A stretch of DNA of 64,000 nucleotides, taken from contig CP136069.1 in assembly GCA_032622095.1 (NCBI GenBank), positions 204,396,690 through 204,460,689 on the forward strand. Direction: 5' to 3'. The notes beneath the pieces were generated by a model, which was not told the DNA's origin, ran no database searches, and saw only the letters and a list, made by a program, of their open reading frames with translations. Origin of the DNA: Siphonodentalium dalli (Eukaryota; Mollusca; Scaphopoda; Gadilida; Siphonodentaliidae). Of this stretch, positions 1 through 9,603 are shown one piece after another. A program made the translations under genes and the position numbers. Within the stretch, counting starts at the first letter, position 1; each line of letters opens with the position of its first letter.

Positions 1-378
1 TGATGAGTCTCAAATCTATACAAAATTTATTAACCGAGTGCACTAAATTGATTGGAGCGGAGCTTTATTGAGGCTCGAATTGAATTCAGTGGCCTAGGTT
101 AAAAGATTTTTATATAGAATTGCAACAAAATTGAGATCCTTTTTATCACATAATCACATATTAGCAAGGAAAAACGATCTTGACACGGCTGGGGTTAAAC
201 TAATTAATATTGATTTCCTTATCACAACCAAAGAGGAAGTAAAGACACCTTCAAGAAAAAATATAAATGTGTCTTTCATGTTGACAAAATTTTTCAACTT
301 TAACCTTATCACCCATGTTTATCTCACAGTCAACACTAAATAACCCAACACAAATTGAATATCATATTTATATTCTAA
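1..378. other. AT-rich sequence, nothing recognised
   Basis: No exon, repeat end or RNA gene is recognised here. A 70-codon open frame at 131-343 has no splice-site context or recognisable motif. If the SMNDC1-like gene identified downstream is intact, this is probably one of its introns. Confidence 0.4.
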
Positions 379-382
379 TTAA

Positions 383-764
383 CCCTTTACCCAACAGAAG
401 GGCCCTGTGCTAATGCATTCTCTTATATATGCGAGTCGACCATAGGTCGCCTCGCATATATAAGAGAATGCATTGGCTTAACACATTAAAAATTATAAAA
501 TTGTTAAAGAATGTAAGAAAAAATGGTCAAAAAAGATTTTTTTTAGGCCAATGTATTCTCTTATATATGCGAGGCGACCTATGGTCGACTCGCATATATA
601 AGAGAATGCATTGGCACAGGGCATAACTGTAACTATCACAATGTGGTCAAGGAGCCGGTTCCAATGATATCCATATTTGTATGGTTCTATTGAGACAGAC
701 CGAAGATATTTTAGGCTGTTGAAGCTTTATTTGGCCGGTTTTGGCCGTTTTGTTGGGTAAAGGG
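383..764. mobile_element. piggyBac-like MITE, complete, TTAA target duplication
   Basis: Inverted ends CCCTTTACCCAACA and TGTTGGGTAAAGGG are flanked by TTAA at 379-382 and 765-768. TTAA duplication with a CCC terminus is typical of piggyBac transposons. An inner inverted repeat (CCCTGTGC at 403, GCACAGGG ending at 621) encloses two back-to-back hairpins whose arms read from CCAATGCATTCTC to TATATGCGAG, with the loop region around GACCATAGGTC. No transposase frame is present, so it is non-autonomous. Relatives lie at 1611-2060, 23982-24427 and 26374-26625. Confidence 0.75.
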
Positions 765-925
765 TTAACATAATAATAACATTGATCGATATCATTGCAC
801 TAAGCTCTTACACATGTGTCTTACTAAAATATCAGGCCGGGTTTTGGGCTAATTATATGATAAAATGAGATCTATCTGGACTATCGCTTTGAGTAGTGAA
901 TCATATATAAATTGTTTTTTAACAG

Positions 926-1052
926 AAAAGACCTCTTGGTGCAACAAAAAGAGTACAAAAAGAAAAAGTCACAGAAGAAAAAGTTGAGAATGAAACAAAT
1001 AGAAGAAGAAAGAGAGGGAGAGAAAAAGAAATGGAAAGATTTTAATTCAAAG
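926..1052 (+). CDS. SMNDC1: SMNDC1 (SPF30)-like splicing factor, penultimate coding exon
   Basis: Partial gene. SMNDC1/SPF30 is a nuclear Tudor-domain protein of the U2 snRNP and spliceosome assembly pathway. A polypyrimidine tract and acceptor (TTTTTTAACAG) precede the exon, and the donor AAG|GTATGA follows it. The exon enters with one base of a split codon, then reads 42 codons in phase 0 to the donor. The peptide is Lys/Glu-rich (for example EYKKKKSQKKK, then KWKDFNSK) and matches the charged helical segment preceding the C-terminal tail in animal SMNDC1. The next exon continues in the correct phase. The Tudor domain would be encoded upstream and is not visible here. Identification rests on remembered family sequence. 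Confidence 0.8.
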
Positions 1053-1069
1053 GTATGATTTCTTATTAA

Positions 1070-1413
1070 AGATCCATAATCCGAATTAACACTCCCAAAT
1101 TACTAATTCTTTGGCTTCGGAGGTAAAAAATATTTTAATTGAGTCAAGAAAGCCATCCATCAAATCTCAGACTAATCGGATATTGATTTTTGAAATTTGT
1201 TATTTCCCCGAGATATGTAATTTTTGGCAACCTGGCAAATGTTTGTCAAACTGACGTCTCGGACCATATTGCGGATGATGATGGATAATCTAAAATCAAG
1301 TGGATTTGGATGTTAGATAGTTGACAATCAGGCCAAATTTTTTTCAAAAAATGTTTATAAATAACCCATTACGGGCAATTTTATACTATAGTTGACAGTG
1401 GTTAGCATTATTT
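1070..1413. mobile_element. TTAA foldback element, truncated copy
   Basis: It starts after TTAA (1066-1069) and carries the family markers CCCAAATTACTA, TTTGGCTTCGG and GTAAAAAATATTTT. It can be followed alongside the complete copy at 41579-42040 to about 1413 and then diverges. No second terminus is seen. Confidence 0.6.
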
Positions 1414-1610
1414 TATGGCATGAGGTCGTTCCAACTTTTTTCTGTGGAGTTATCCCCCTTTTTCACAAGATGCATAATTCTAGTGAAAATAAACAGATCA
1501 CTCAACAGAATATTTTTTTTTTACAATATTGGAAGAAGGATGTAGGATGTAAACCAGGCTATTAAATTTCTTTTGTCGTACATGGTTTCTTTACCATGGG
1601 AAATATGTTA

Positions 1611-2060
1611 CCCGTCATATCAAATCCAGTCGTAGTCGGCATTTTTTTTATTCTGTGCCAATGCATTCTCTTATATATGCGAGTCGACCATAGGTCGCCT
1701 CGCATATATAAGAGAATGCATTGGCCTAACAATTTTTTACAATTTTAATAATTTGTTCTTGTATTCTTTAACAATTTTATAATTTCACCCATACAGAGCC
1801 CCAGACAAACATGAGCAGACGACACTCTTATATATGCTTCTATATATGTGTGGGGCTCTCTGAAGGGTAATGGATGTTTTTTTATTTTATGTCCTAAAAA
1901 TTGTAAGAAACATTTATTTAAAAAACATGATAAAAAATTGTTAGGCCAATGCATTCTCTTATATATGCGAGGCGACCTATGGTCGACTCGCATACATAAA
2001 GAGAATGCATTGGCACAGGGTAAAAAAATCCCGACTTCCGACTGGATTTGATATGGCGGG
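1611..2060. mobile_element. Double-hairpin MITE, piggyBac-like family, diverged ends
   Basis: Outer arms run from about 1608-1650 and 2022-2063 and share ATATCAAATCCAGTCG in inverted orientation. They enclose the same paired CCAATGCATTCTC hairpins as the 383-764 copy. Flanks TTAC and TCAA look like decayed TTAA. The middle carries another small hairpin (ATATATGCTTCTATATATG around 1832). The element lies inside the last SMNDC1 intron. Confidence 0.65.
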
Positions 2061-2120
2061 TCAAATATATGACATCTTTCTGTTAGTTTCCTTATAAATG
2101 CATAACCCTTGATATTTCAG

Positions 2121-2267
2121 ATTGGTAAATTGTCAAAAGGGTACGTTAAGAAGAGTATATTTGCCACACCTGACCCAACAATGGAGGGTAAAGTTGGAGT
2201 TGGAACATGCGGTGTCGCCGGGAAACCGATGACCAAATTTACCAGTCACGAAAAATGGAAGAAATGA
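2121..2267 (+). CDS. SMNDC1: SMNDC1 (SPF30)-like splicing factor, terminal coding exon
   Basis: The exon follows acceptor TTGATATTTCAG and encodes 48 residues ending at TGA 2265-2267. The core KVGVGTCGVAGKPMTKF, preceded by KGYVKKSIFATPDP, closely matches the conserved C-terminal tail of animal SMNDC1, where the equivalent block reads KVGVGTCGIADKPMT. Joining in phase 0 to the exon ending at 1052 gives the expected order: charged helix, then KGxVKxSIFA, then GVGTCG. The final residues (TSHEKWKK) are lineage-specific. No frame damage is visible in the two exons, so the gene is probably functional. Confidence 0.85.
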   Translation: MGKLSKGYVKKSIFATPDPTMEGKVGVGTCGVAGKPMTKFTSHEKWKK

Positions 2268-2297
2268 ACGTTGAAAGCATTCCTGAAGGGTGCGAGA

Positions 2298-2456
2298 ACT
2301 GTTTTGTGTTTCTGCGTTATGCAGAGATAGCTCAGTGAACGATGATACAGACTGTTTTGTGTTTCTGCGTTATGCAGAGATAACTCAGTGAACGATGATA
2401 CAGACTGTTTTGTGTTTCTGCGATATGCAGAGATAACTCATTGAACGGTGATACAG
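2298..2456 (+). repeat. 53-bp tandem repeat, three copies
   Basis: Copies start at 2298, 2351 and 2404, each beginning ACTGTTTTGTGTTTCTGCG. It begins about 30 bases after the SMNDC1 stop codon and so probably lies in the 3' untranslated region. Confidence 0.85.
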
Positions 2457-2651
2457 ACAGAGGAATATCAGCCCAGAATGAGCTCAGTTGATGCTTTGTA
2501 TCAGTAAGAAACATTCCCATTTGAAACTGTGTGTGCACTGGGCAATGAATTGTGCACATATTGCAGGGTCTGGCCCACGATGGCCCATAACTGCAATAGT
2601 AGAGTAACTGTTCTTGTCATTTTATTTTTCCATGCTCTTCTTAATAATCAA

Positions 2652-3065
2652 ACCTGGAAACAGTGTGTCTGTCACAATGAGGTCCCCAGAGGGTGAATTT
2701 AGTGATACTATCCCTCATGTCCGACTAGGTTACCATATTCACCCTCTGGTGACCTCATTCTGCTTTGGCCTCAACTGCTGTGGTAGACCTAGGATCCGAT
2801 TGAAGTTCCCCAGTTGAATTTTGTGATGTTCATCCATTTATATAGTCACCTCTATTATGTATTTTATTTTCTGCAAATTAGGGGATATGAAAACTGAACA
2901 GAAGTGAAAAAGTAAATAAAAACAATGTTAATTTGAGACTATAGATACTTCCCAGAAGAGGAGGCCTAAGCAGAATGAGGTCCCCTATTGTGTTGGATAG
3001 CATCACTAAATTCACCCTCTAGGGACCTCATTCTGCAAATGACAGACACACTATTTCAAGCCTTG
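2652..3065. mobile_element. hAT-like hairpin MITE, diverged copy
   Basis: The left end carries GTGTGTCTGTCA and the right end the complementary TGACAGACACACTATTT. Inside are paired GAGGTCCCCAGAGGGTGAAT hairpin arms separated by a spacer. Target duplications are no longer visible. Confidence 0.7.
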
Positions 3066-3889
3066 ACAATGATATGAATGAATTGTTCGAGTCAAAGATA
3101 TTCTTATATGGATACATGCCCATAATACAGATACATGTGTTGACAGTATATATTTCATATATCAATATAATATATACAGCAAAAAACTAGTATTTTACTA
3201 TATCACATGAAACCCCTATTATATCATTAAAAAGCCATTACATATTTCCTTATCTCTCACTAGTTATGAATAGGCACGTGTTTCCCGCATATCACTTGGC
3301 GTCGCACCAAATAAAATGACTCTCGTCTTTTTACATTGATTCAGGCTGATTAATACTATTTCGAAAAGCTGTGCATGACACCAACACCAGGCAATGCAAA
3401 ATGATTGCTTTTTTCATTAAATTTAAATTCTTGTCCAACTTCATTGCACTAATGATAATAGACACAAAAATAAAGAGGCAAGATGGGGAACTAAATTTTT
3501 CCGTCGACAGCCAGAATGCTCAATACTGTTGTATACCGTTGTGAAGCTTCTCAGCTGTCTCAACACTGTTAAAGTATGCATTTTTCAGCTTCTTTAAATG
3601 ATTTTGATTTGTTAAAAGGGCATAAAGTTCGAGTTTTATTCATGTGATGTACAAGACCTTCAACTCGTTATGTTGGGATATAAGATTTTATGAATTTCGT
3701 TTCATAAATTTGATTCACAGCTCCTCTACGACACGTGAATCAAATTTATCAAACTAATCCTCTATATATGTCTGTGTATGTTGACGTTTGGTTTTGTACA
3801 GTTGTATAGGCCTATAATAATATTGAAATCTTTCACTGAATGATTAACAACCCTTTTTATCCTAAATGGATTCTTCCATTAGTTATAAA
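3066..3889. other. Unique AT-rich sequence
   Basis: No repeat end or convincing exon is recognised. An AATAAA lies at 3309-3314. The stretch may be 3' UTR or flank of the SMNDC1 gene. Confidence 0.35.
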
Positions 3890-4240
3890 AGTATTCATTG
3901 GAATGGTCCATTATTCATTTGGAGGTATGTTAAAGATATATGAGGAGACGACAGCCAGGTGAAATGATAATATACGTGCAGAATAATTCATATTCATTGG
4001 TGGGAAATGTTTCATAATAAGTTAAACAAACAACATAGTATCTGAACAATTTGTAAAGGAAATAGTCGTCAGTGAGTATTTAGTTTAGAAAGGGTTAATT
4101 TATGTAGCACGTCTGTATGGAGCCTCACATGGACCCAAGCAATTGACAGTCATCAGTGCATCATTCACTAAGGGAACTACTCATCAGTGAGTATTTAGAT
4201 TAGAAAAAGAATTAGCGAGGTCGCAAGCTGCACTAATTTG
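3890..4240. repeat. Dispersed repeat, paired with 25660-25960
   Basis: The two regions share GGAATGGTCCATTATTCATT, ATTGGTGGGA, AGGGTTAATT and GTGCATCATTC in the same order with gaps. CATCAGTGAGTATTTAG also recurs locally near 4070 and 4180. The element class is not identified. Confidence 0.6.
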
Positions 4241-4329
4241 AACCGTGTCAGGGGCTGCAGTTATGTTGTCAGTCAAGGTCTATTTTTTTTATACAGAAAA
4301 CCATTCATATATGTCTCGTTTATAAAGGA

Positions 4330-4495
4330 TTATCTGAATTTGTTATCTGTATAAAGTAATTCCTTGTATATTTTAAAACTTTGTTTTAAGTCAGTTAATG
4401 TATTCGTGACTGGACTTTCGGAACTAAAAGATCTCGATTCGTTTGGTGACTTTCTTATTCCGAAATGTCCAGTAAATCGTCCATTAACCCTCAGT
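4330..4495 (-). repeat. Dispersed repeat, inverted copy of 29437-29592
   Basis: ACTTTGTTTTAAGTCAGTTA, ATTCCGAAATGTCCAGTAAA and TCCATTAACCCT match the reverse complement of the 29.4 kb region. Both copies end at TTAA. Confidence 0.6.
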
Positions 4496-4969
4496 TAAAT
4501 TCCTGACTACACCAACATAACATAACTTGTACATTTTCTATTTGAATATTCTTGCAAAGACTTATGAAAAGTTGATACAGTGTACAGTGCATAAATTGTA
4601 ACATCACATGTAGGTCTTTAAAAAATAAGAAAATTGTATTTGTTCAGTATTATAAATCGATTGATACACTGTTTATTTTCAGGAAAATTTACACAATTTC
4701 ACTGAAAAGAATTTATGACCAAGAAACTTTAAATAATTTTGAATATCATTGGTTGTTTTATTTTGTTAAAATTTAATGCAAGTGATCTGTGAGATGACTG
4801 ATAATTATATAGGGCAGTGAATGGGTCTGGCAATGTCACTTATAACTATAAATAGACAGGATGGCACAGCGTGTGAATGTGGCGAACGTTGTCGCTCAAG
4901 ATTGTTGTGGTGCAATGTTACAAAAGGCATCAAGCTCAAGTTGTAACTTGTGGCTTAACAATCAAGTGC

Positions 4970-4975
4970 AATAAA
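4970..4975 (+). promoter_or_regulatory. Candidate polyadenylation signal AATAAA
   Basis: AATAAA is followed within 30 bases by TGTCTGTACAG and then a T-rich stretch. It could end the SMNDC1 transcript, which would give a 3' UTR of about 2.7 kb that includes MITEs. Nearer AATAAA motifs (2915, 3309) are alternatives. Confidence 0.3.
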
Positions 4976-5627
4976 GTTCACCTCATTCACATGTCTGTAC
5001 AGTTCTTTATTCTTTATGTTTGGTTTTCATGCTAGTTAGTCATCTGCTCAACACAATGTGAGGTTGAATCATTGTAGCATATGCAAGCTATCATCAATGC
5101 TCTAGTGCATTTGGGTGAAATTCCCACACAAGCTAACGTAACGTAATCAACTGAAAGATGGCAATTTGTGTGTAATAATAGTTATTACAACCATTACTAT
5201 AATATAATTTCTAGAGTAACTCTACTGGTCTGGAGAATGTGGCAGATGCTGATATTTACAGGGATTGAAATAACCAGTGTAGCATGGCATTTTTCTAATC
5301 AAATATTGGAAAATAATATACAATTTAATATTTCCTATTACAAGTTGCTATCCACTATATTGATAATGAACTGGATGAAGTTACATGTACCGGTATTTGC
5401 TCTTGTAAATTTGAATTTTGATGTGTGAAACAAGAAAAGTAATTCTACTCCCTGAATTTGTAAAGACTTATAACTTAATTTATAACTGAACAAGCAATCG
5501 CCTTTCTCTGGTTGACAAATGATGAAAACAAATCTTTAGAGTTATAAAAGTATTGTACGTAAGTTACTGCAACTCGAGCCTGCATTTCTGCCTTAATATA
5601 GTGATAAAGCGGCATTTGCTAGACGTG

Positions 5628-5872
5628 CAAGCCTTGAAATAGTGTGTCTGTCATTTGCAGAATGAGGTCCCCAGAGGGTGAATTTAGTGATGCTACTTGG
5701 CACAGCAGGCTAGCATCACTAAGTCCACCCTCTGGGGACCTCATTCTGCTTAGGAATTATCTGCTGGAAAGTATAGTCTCAAACTAACATTGTTTTTATG
5801 TGACTTTTTCCCTTCTGTTAAGTTTCTATATCCCCTAATTTGCAAATGACAGACACACAATTTGAAGGCTTG
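5628..5872. mobile_element. hAT-like hairpin MITE
   Basis: Ends are CAAGCCTTGAAATAGTGTG and the complementary CACACAATTTGAAGGCTTG. One intact inner hairpin (GAGGTCCCCAGAGGGTGAAT arms, loop near GGCACAGCAGGC) is followed by the spacer seen in the 2652 and 28973 copies. Confidence 0.8.
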
Positions 5873-6049
5873 TGAACACGTATATCTCATCTTCATCTTT
5901 ATAATGACTGGCTTATTCTAGTCAGTATAGATTGTCAATAAACTATTTAAATATATACGATTACTATACTTTCTCAACTCAACAATTGTTGAATTGACCA
6001 TAATCAGAATATCACAGAGGAATACTCTCATCAAATTAACAGCTCAAAA

Positions 6050-6290
6050 AAAGTAAACCCCCCCCCACACCTGTCATTATATATGAGGGTACCCCCCCCC
6101 CCCCCCACACCTGTCATTATATGAGGGTAACCCCCCCCCCCCACCTGTCATATGAGGGTACCCCAGCCCCCCCACCTGTCATTATATGAGGGTACTGCCC
6201 CCCCCCAGCCCCCCACACCTGTCATATATGAGGGTACCCCCCCCCCCCCCCACACCTGTCATTATATATGAGGGTACCGCCCTACTTTTT
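6050..6290 (+). repeat. C-rich minisatellite
   Basis: Repeats combine a run of C, ACCTGTCAT, TATATATGAGGGTA and the next C run; unit length varies with the C run. The open frame across it reads PPPP and is not gene-like. Confidence 0.8.
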
Positions 6291-6339
6291 CATTCACCGG
6301 ATTCCGGGTGTTTTGGAGCCGTATGCTGGATTCCGGGTG

Positions 6340-6490
6340 TTTTAGAGCCAGATTCCATCTATCGTACACCAGATTCTGTCTGTATCGTACACCAGATTCT
6401 GTCTATCGTACACCAGATTCTGTCTGTATCGTACACCAGATTCCGTCTGTATCGTACACCAGATTCTGTCTGTATCGTACACCAGATTCT
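6340..6490 (+). repeat. 21-23 bp tandem repeat
   Basis: About seven copies of a unit resembling CACCAGATTCTGTCTGTATC; some copies lack part of TGTC. It follows the C-rich minisatellite directly. Confidence 0.75.
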
Positions 6491-6779
6491 AACTGCATTA
6501 CTGGATGCTGTTTACAGCGAAATTCAACAACTCAGTAATATAACTTCATATTTATCACAATCTTGCGGTTTCCAAATCATGTAAATACCTAGATATTAAA
6601 GGCCTACTTAATTTTTGAGTCACTGATAAAAACAATTTATACTGACTCTGACTTGATATGTGGTTTTAATATCAATCTATGCCGTAAAATATGATTAAAA
6701 TACTATAATTCATCACCATGTGAAACATCTGTGTCTCAGAAGATGCCCATAGAGAAATAGAAAACAGCTGAAACCATAG

Positions 6780-7040
6780 CAAGATTACCCGCGTTTTGGC
6801 TTCCAGAATGCAACAGAATTCAAACTAAAGACAAATTTTCAATGGAAGGGGAATAACTCTTATCTTTAAGATAGAGTTATTCCCCTCCATTGAAAATAAT
6901 ACACTTTTTACTACAATCTAGATGACAAAAACACGTTGGTAACTCAACAAAAACATGTTCACAGTTTATTACACTGGATAAGTTGATAATACAATGTTTT
7001 GGAGCTTCCTCTTTCAAATGGTATATAAATATATATGTGA
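6780..7040 (+). repeat. Dispersed repeat with 63-bp palindrome, copy 1
   Basis: 6834-6896 is a near-perfect palindrome (ATTTTCAATGGAAGGGGAAT and its complement). The following part (TTGGAGCTTCCTCTTTCAAA) recurs near 7897, so the block is a direct repeat of 7740-7940. Confidence 0.65.
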
Positions 7041-7739
7041 TCTGGGGGGTTCGAAAATTAAGTGGGCCTTTAATGTTTGAGTCACTGATTATTTCTATAC
7101 AAAGTCATTGTTATTGACTATAGTTAGCATGAAATAAAACCAAAAATATATCAATTCCACCAGGACACAGGAGTGTCCCAAACTGCAGTGATTATCTCCC
7201 TTGATGATTCGATAAGACCGCTGCTACTGGTAACATTTTAGCCACATTGTGTTGACTTCCATGATATTAATATATATACTGAGTGAACAGAGCTGGCCTT
7301 ATCAAGCACACAAAATATTCAACAAAATTTGTGTAATTTCGTACCTTAAGATTGGAAAGTCCCACCAGAACTATATTGCCAAACGGTGTGATTTGGTTCT
7401 CTGATAATTTTATTAACACAAGTCTAAACGCACAAGGACGACATTGACAGACAACATACATGGAAAGTCAAACAAGAGTTCCAATTTGCTGCAATTTTGC
7501 CGAGTAGCTTGCGAAAATCGTCAACAAACTACCGCTCTAATTCTCTAAGTTGTTAGTGCAGGAATAGTTCTCAAAGCACATAGGAAATTTTACTTTTAGG
7601 CGATCGGTTTCACCATTTTGGCTGGAAAACCATGTGCTAAATATAGAAAACGAGACCAGTACCTGGTAGATATTGGGAGTCCACCATGTGATACAGATTC
7701 ACCCCAAGACTTCACCCTTTATTTACCCAAAATGCATCA

Positions 7740-7940
7740 AAATTTAAAACTAGGAGTTATTCCCCTTCAATTTAGAATAATAGACTGGCAGTCCAGTCCA
7801 GCTCAAAATTAAGCACAAACACTCAGCACAGTTCGGTACCTCGACAAAAACAATATGTTTAGAGTTTAATCGACCGGATAAGTTGCTAATATAATGTATT
7901 GGAGCTTCCTCTTTCAAATGGTATATAATATAGAGACCCA
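7740..7940 (+). repeat. Dispersed repeat, copy 2
   Basis: It shares GGAGTTATTCCCCTTCAAT, GGATAAGTTG and TTGGAGCTTCCTCTTTCAAA with the 6780-7040 block, without the full palindrome. Between the copies (7041-7739) no other feature is recognised. Confidence 0.6.
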
Positions 7941-8143
7941 AATAAGCACCATATAGCGCAGATAACATTATATCGTTCATAAACTTTGATATCTATTTAA
8001 TATAAATTTAATATAAATTCCTACAGACTTCCTACATTATTATCAAAACTTTGAACTCATGAAATTATAATCATACAAAACATTGTTTTATCAAATAGAA
8101 ATCAAGAAAGTATATCCTAGTTTTCATTTAATCATAGTCTGAT

Positions 8144-8397
8144 CAAGCCTTGAAATAGTGTGTCTGTCATTTGCAGAATGAGGTTCCCAGAGGGTGAATT
8201 TAGTGATGCTACCCCGCTATGCGGGCTAGCATCACCAAATTCACCCTCTGGGGACCTCATTCTGCTTAAACCTCAGCAGAATGAGGTTCCCAGAGGGTGA
8301 ATTTGGTGATGCTAGCCCGCATAGCGGGGTAGCATCACTAAATTCACCCTCTGGGAACCTCATTCTGCAAATGACAGACACACTATTTCAAGGCTTG
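8144..8397. mobile_element. hAT-like double-hairpin MITE with 8-bp target duplication
   Basis: Inverted ends CAAGCCTTG and CAAGGCTTG are flanked by AGTCTGAT at 8136-8143 and 8398-8405. Eight-base duplications are characteristic of hAT elements. The body is two tandem hairpins, each with GAATGAGG...CCTCATTC arms around a CCCGC/GCGGG loop. There is no coding capacity. Confidence 0.85.
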
Positions 8398-8797
8398 AGT
8401 CTGATAGCACCTCTGAATGCCTTCACACCTCCTAATTACCATCACGACATTTAGACGGGCGGGTTCGCCTGCAGTGAAATGGTGGATTCGCTCACAAGCG
8501 ATGACAGTCATGACAAATTTCCCATGGAAACCAATTGCCGGCAAGGACAAATAAAAATTTAACAACTTATTCTATCAAGTGCATAACTTTAATACAAAAT
8601 ATTTGTATATAATAAATACTAGATACATAACAAGAACAATTCTTTTATTTCAACACCATACCCCACGAGATATATAAATATTATTAAGGTCTGGTAATGT
8701 ATAAGATTAACCCTCTTTGGTGAAATATTAGGCTGCATTTTTTAAATTTGATTTCTCCCCCATCCTCATCGAACCCTTACCTGGTGCATCATTTTAA

Positions 8798-9266
8798 AAG
8801 TACTTAATCCGATCAGACGCTCCTAAATTACTATTTCTTTGGCTTCGGGGGTAAAAAAAATATTTGATTCAGGTCGAGGAACCCACCCATCAAAGCTCAG
8901 TGATCAGATATCGATGTTTGGAGTTTGCTGTTTCTATCTTTTGTAGACCAGAACTTGTCCAGAACCACGTGCTCCAATCGATAAATTGCGGTTGTAATAT
9001 GGATAACTCGAAAATAAAGTGGTTATTATTGTTAATAGTATCCACTTGATTTTCGAGTTATCCATCTTACAACCGCAATTTGTCCATTTGAGCACGTGGT
9101 TCTGGACAAGTTCTGGTCCACAAACAATAGAAACAGCAAACTCCAAATATCGATATCTAATCACTCTGAGCTTTGATGGGTGGGTTCCTCGAATCGAATC
9201 AAATATTTTTTACCCCCGAAGCCAAAGAAATAGTAATTTAGGAGGGTCTGATCAGATTGGGTACCT
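8798..9266. mobile_element. TTAA foldback element, complete, nearly fully palindromic
   Basis: It is flanked by TTAA at 8794-8797 and 9267-9270. Ends AAGTACTTAATCCGATCAGA and CTGATCAGATTGGGTACCT fold together, and both arms carry TTTGGCTTCGGGGGTAAA and GAGGAACCCACCCATCAAAG over about 225 bases each. Centre near 9030. There is no transposase. Confidence 0.75.
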
Positions 9267-9603
9267 TTAAATACCGGTATATTTTAGAGATAGATATTTT
9301 GTTTAACAATAAGGTGACAACAATTTAATTAGTTGGTCGACTAACCCGCTGACAACTTTTTTTCCACCAAAAGTTTTACAATAAAAATTACCAAACTATT
9401 TTTGTATTTTGTTTTTTTTGCGCCCATGATGTTCAGATTATGTAAGAATTCTCACCAAAGTTGCCAAACCTTTCTATCAGTCATAATAGCATGGGAATAT
9501 GAAAATAATTGAGATATCAATGCGTTGGGTTTATTTATTTTTATTCCCAAACATTATTTTAAGTGAATATATGAGATTTAATTCACCAGGATTGTGTGTA
9601 CCG

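Larger units (their letters stand above)
1053..2120 (+). other. SMNDC1: Last SMNDC1 intron, filled by two mobile elements
   Basis: The intron runs from donor GTATGA at 1053 to acceptor TTGATATTTCAG at 2120. About 790 of its 1068 bases belong to a TTAA foldback fragment (1070-1413) and a hairpin MITE (1611-2060). Confidence 0.7.

Noticed and set aside
429-626. Short ORFs reading MRVDHRSPRIYKRMHW, also at 1745-1993 and 24127-24312
   Set aside because: They are translations of the MITE hairpin arms; the same peptide appears in both orientations because the DNA is palindromic.
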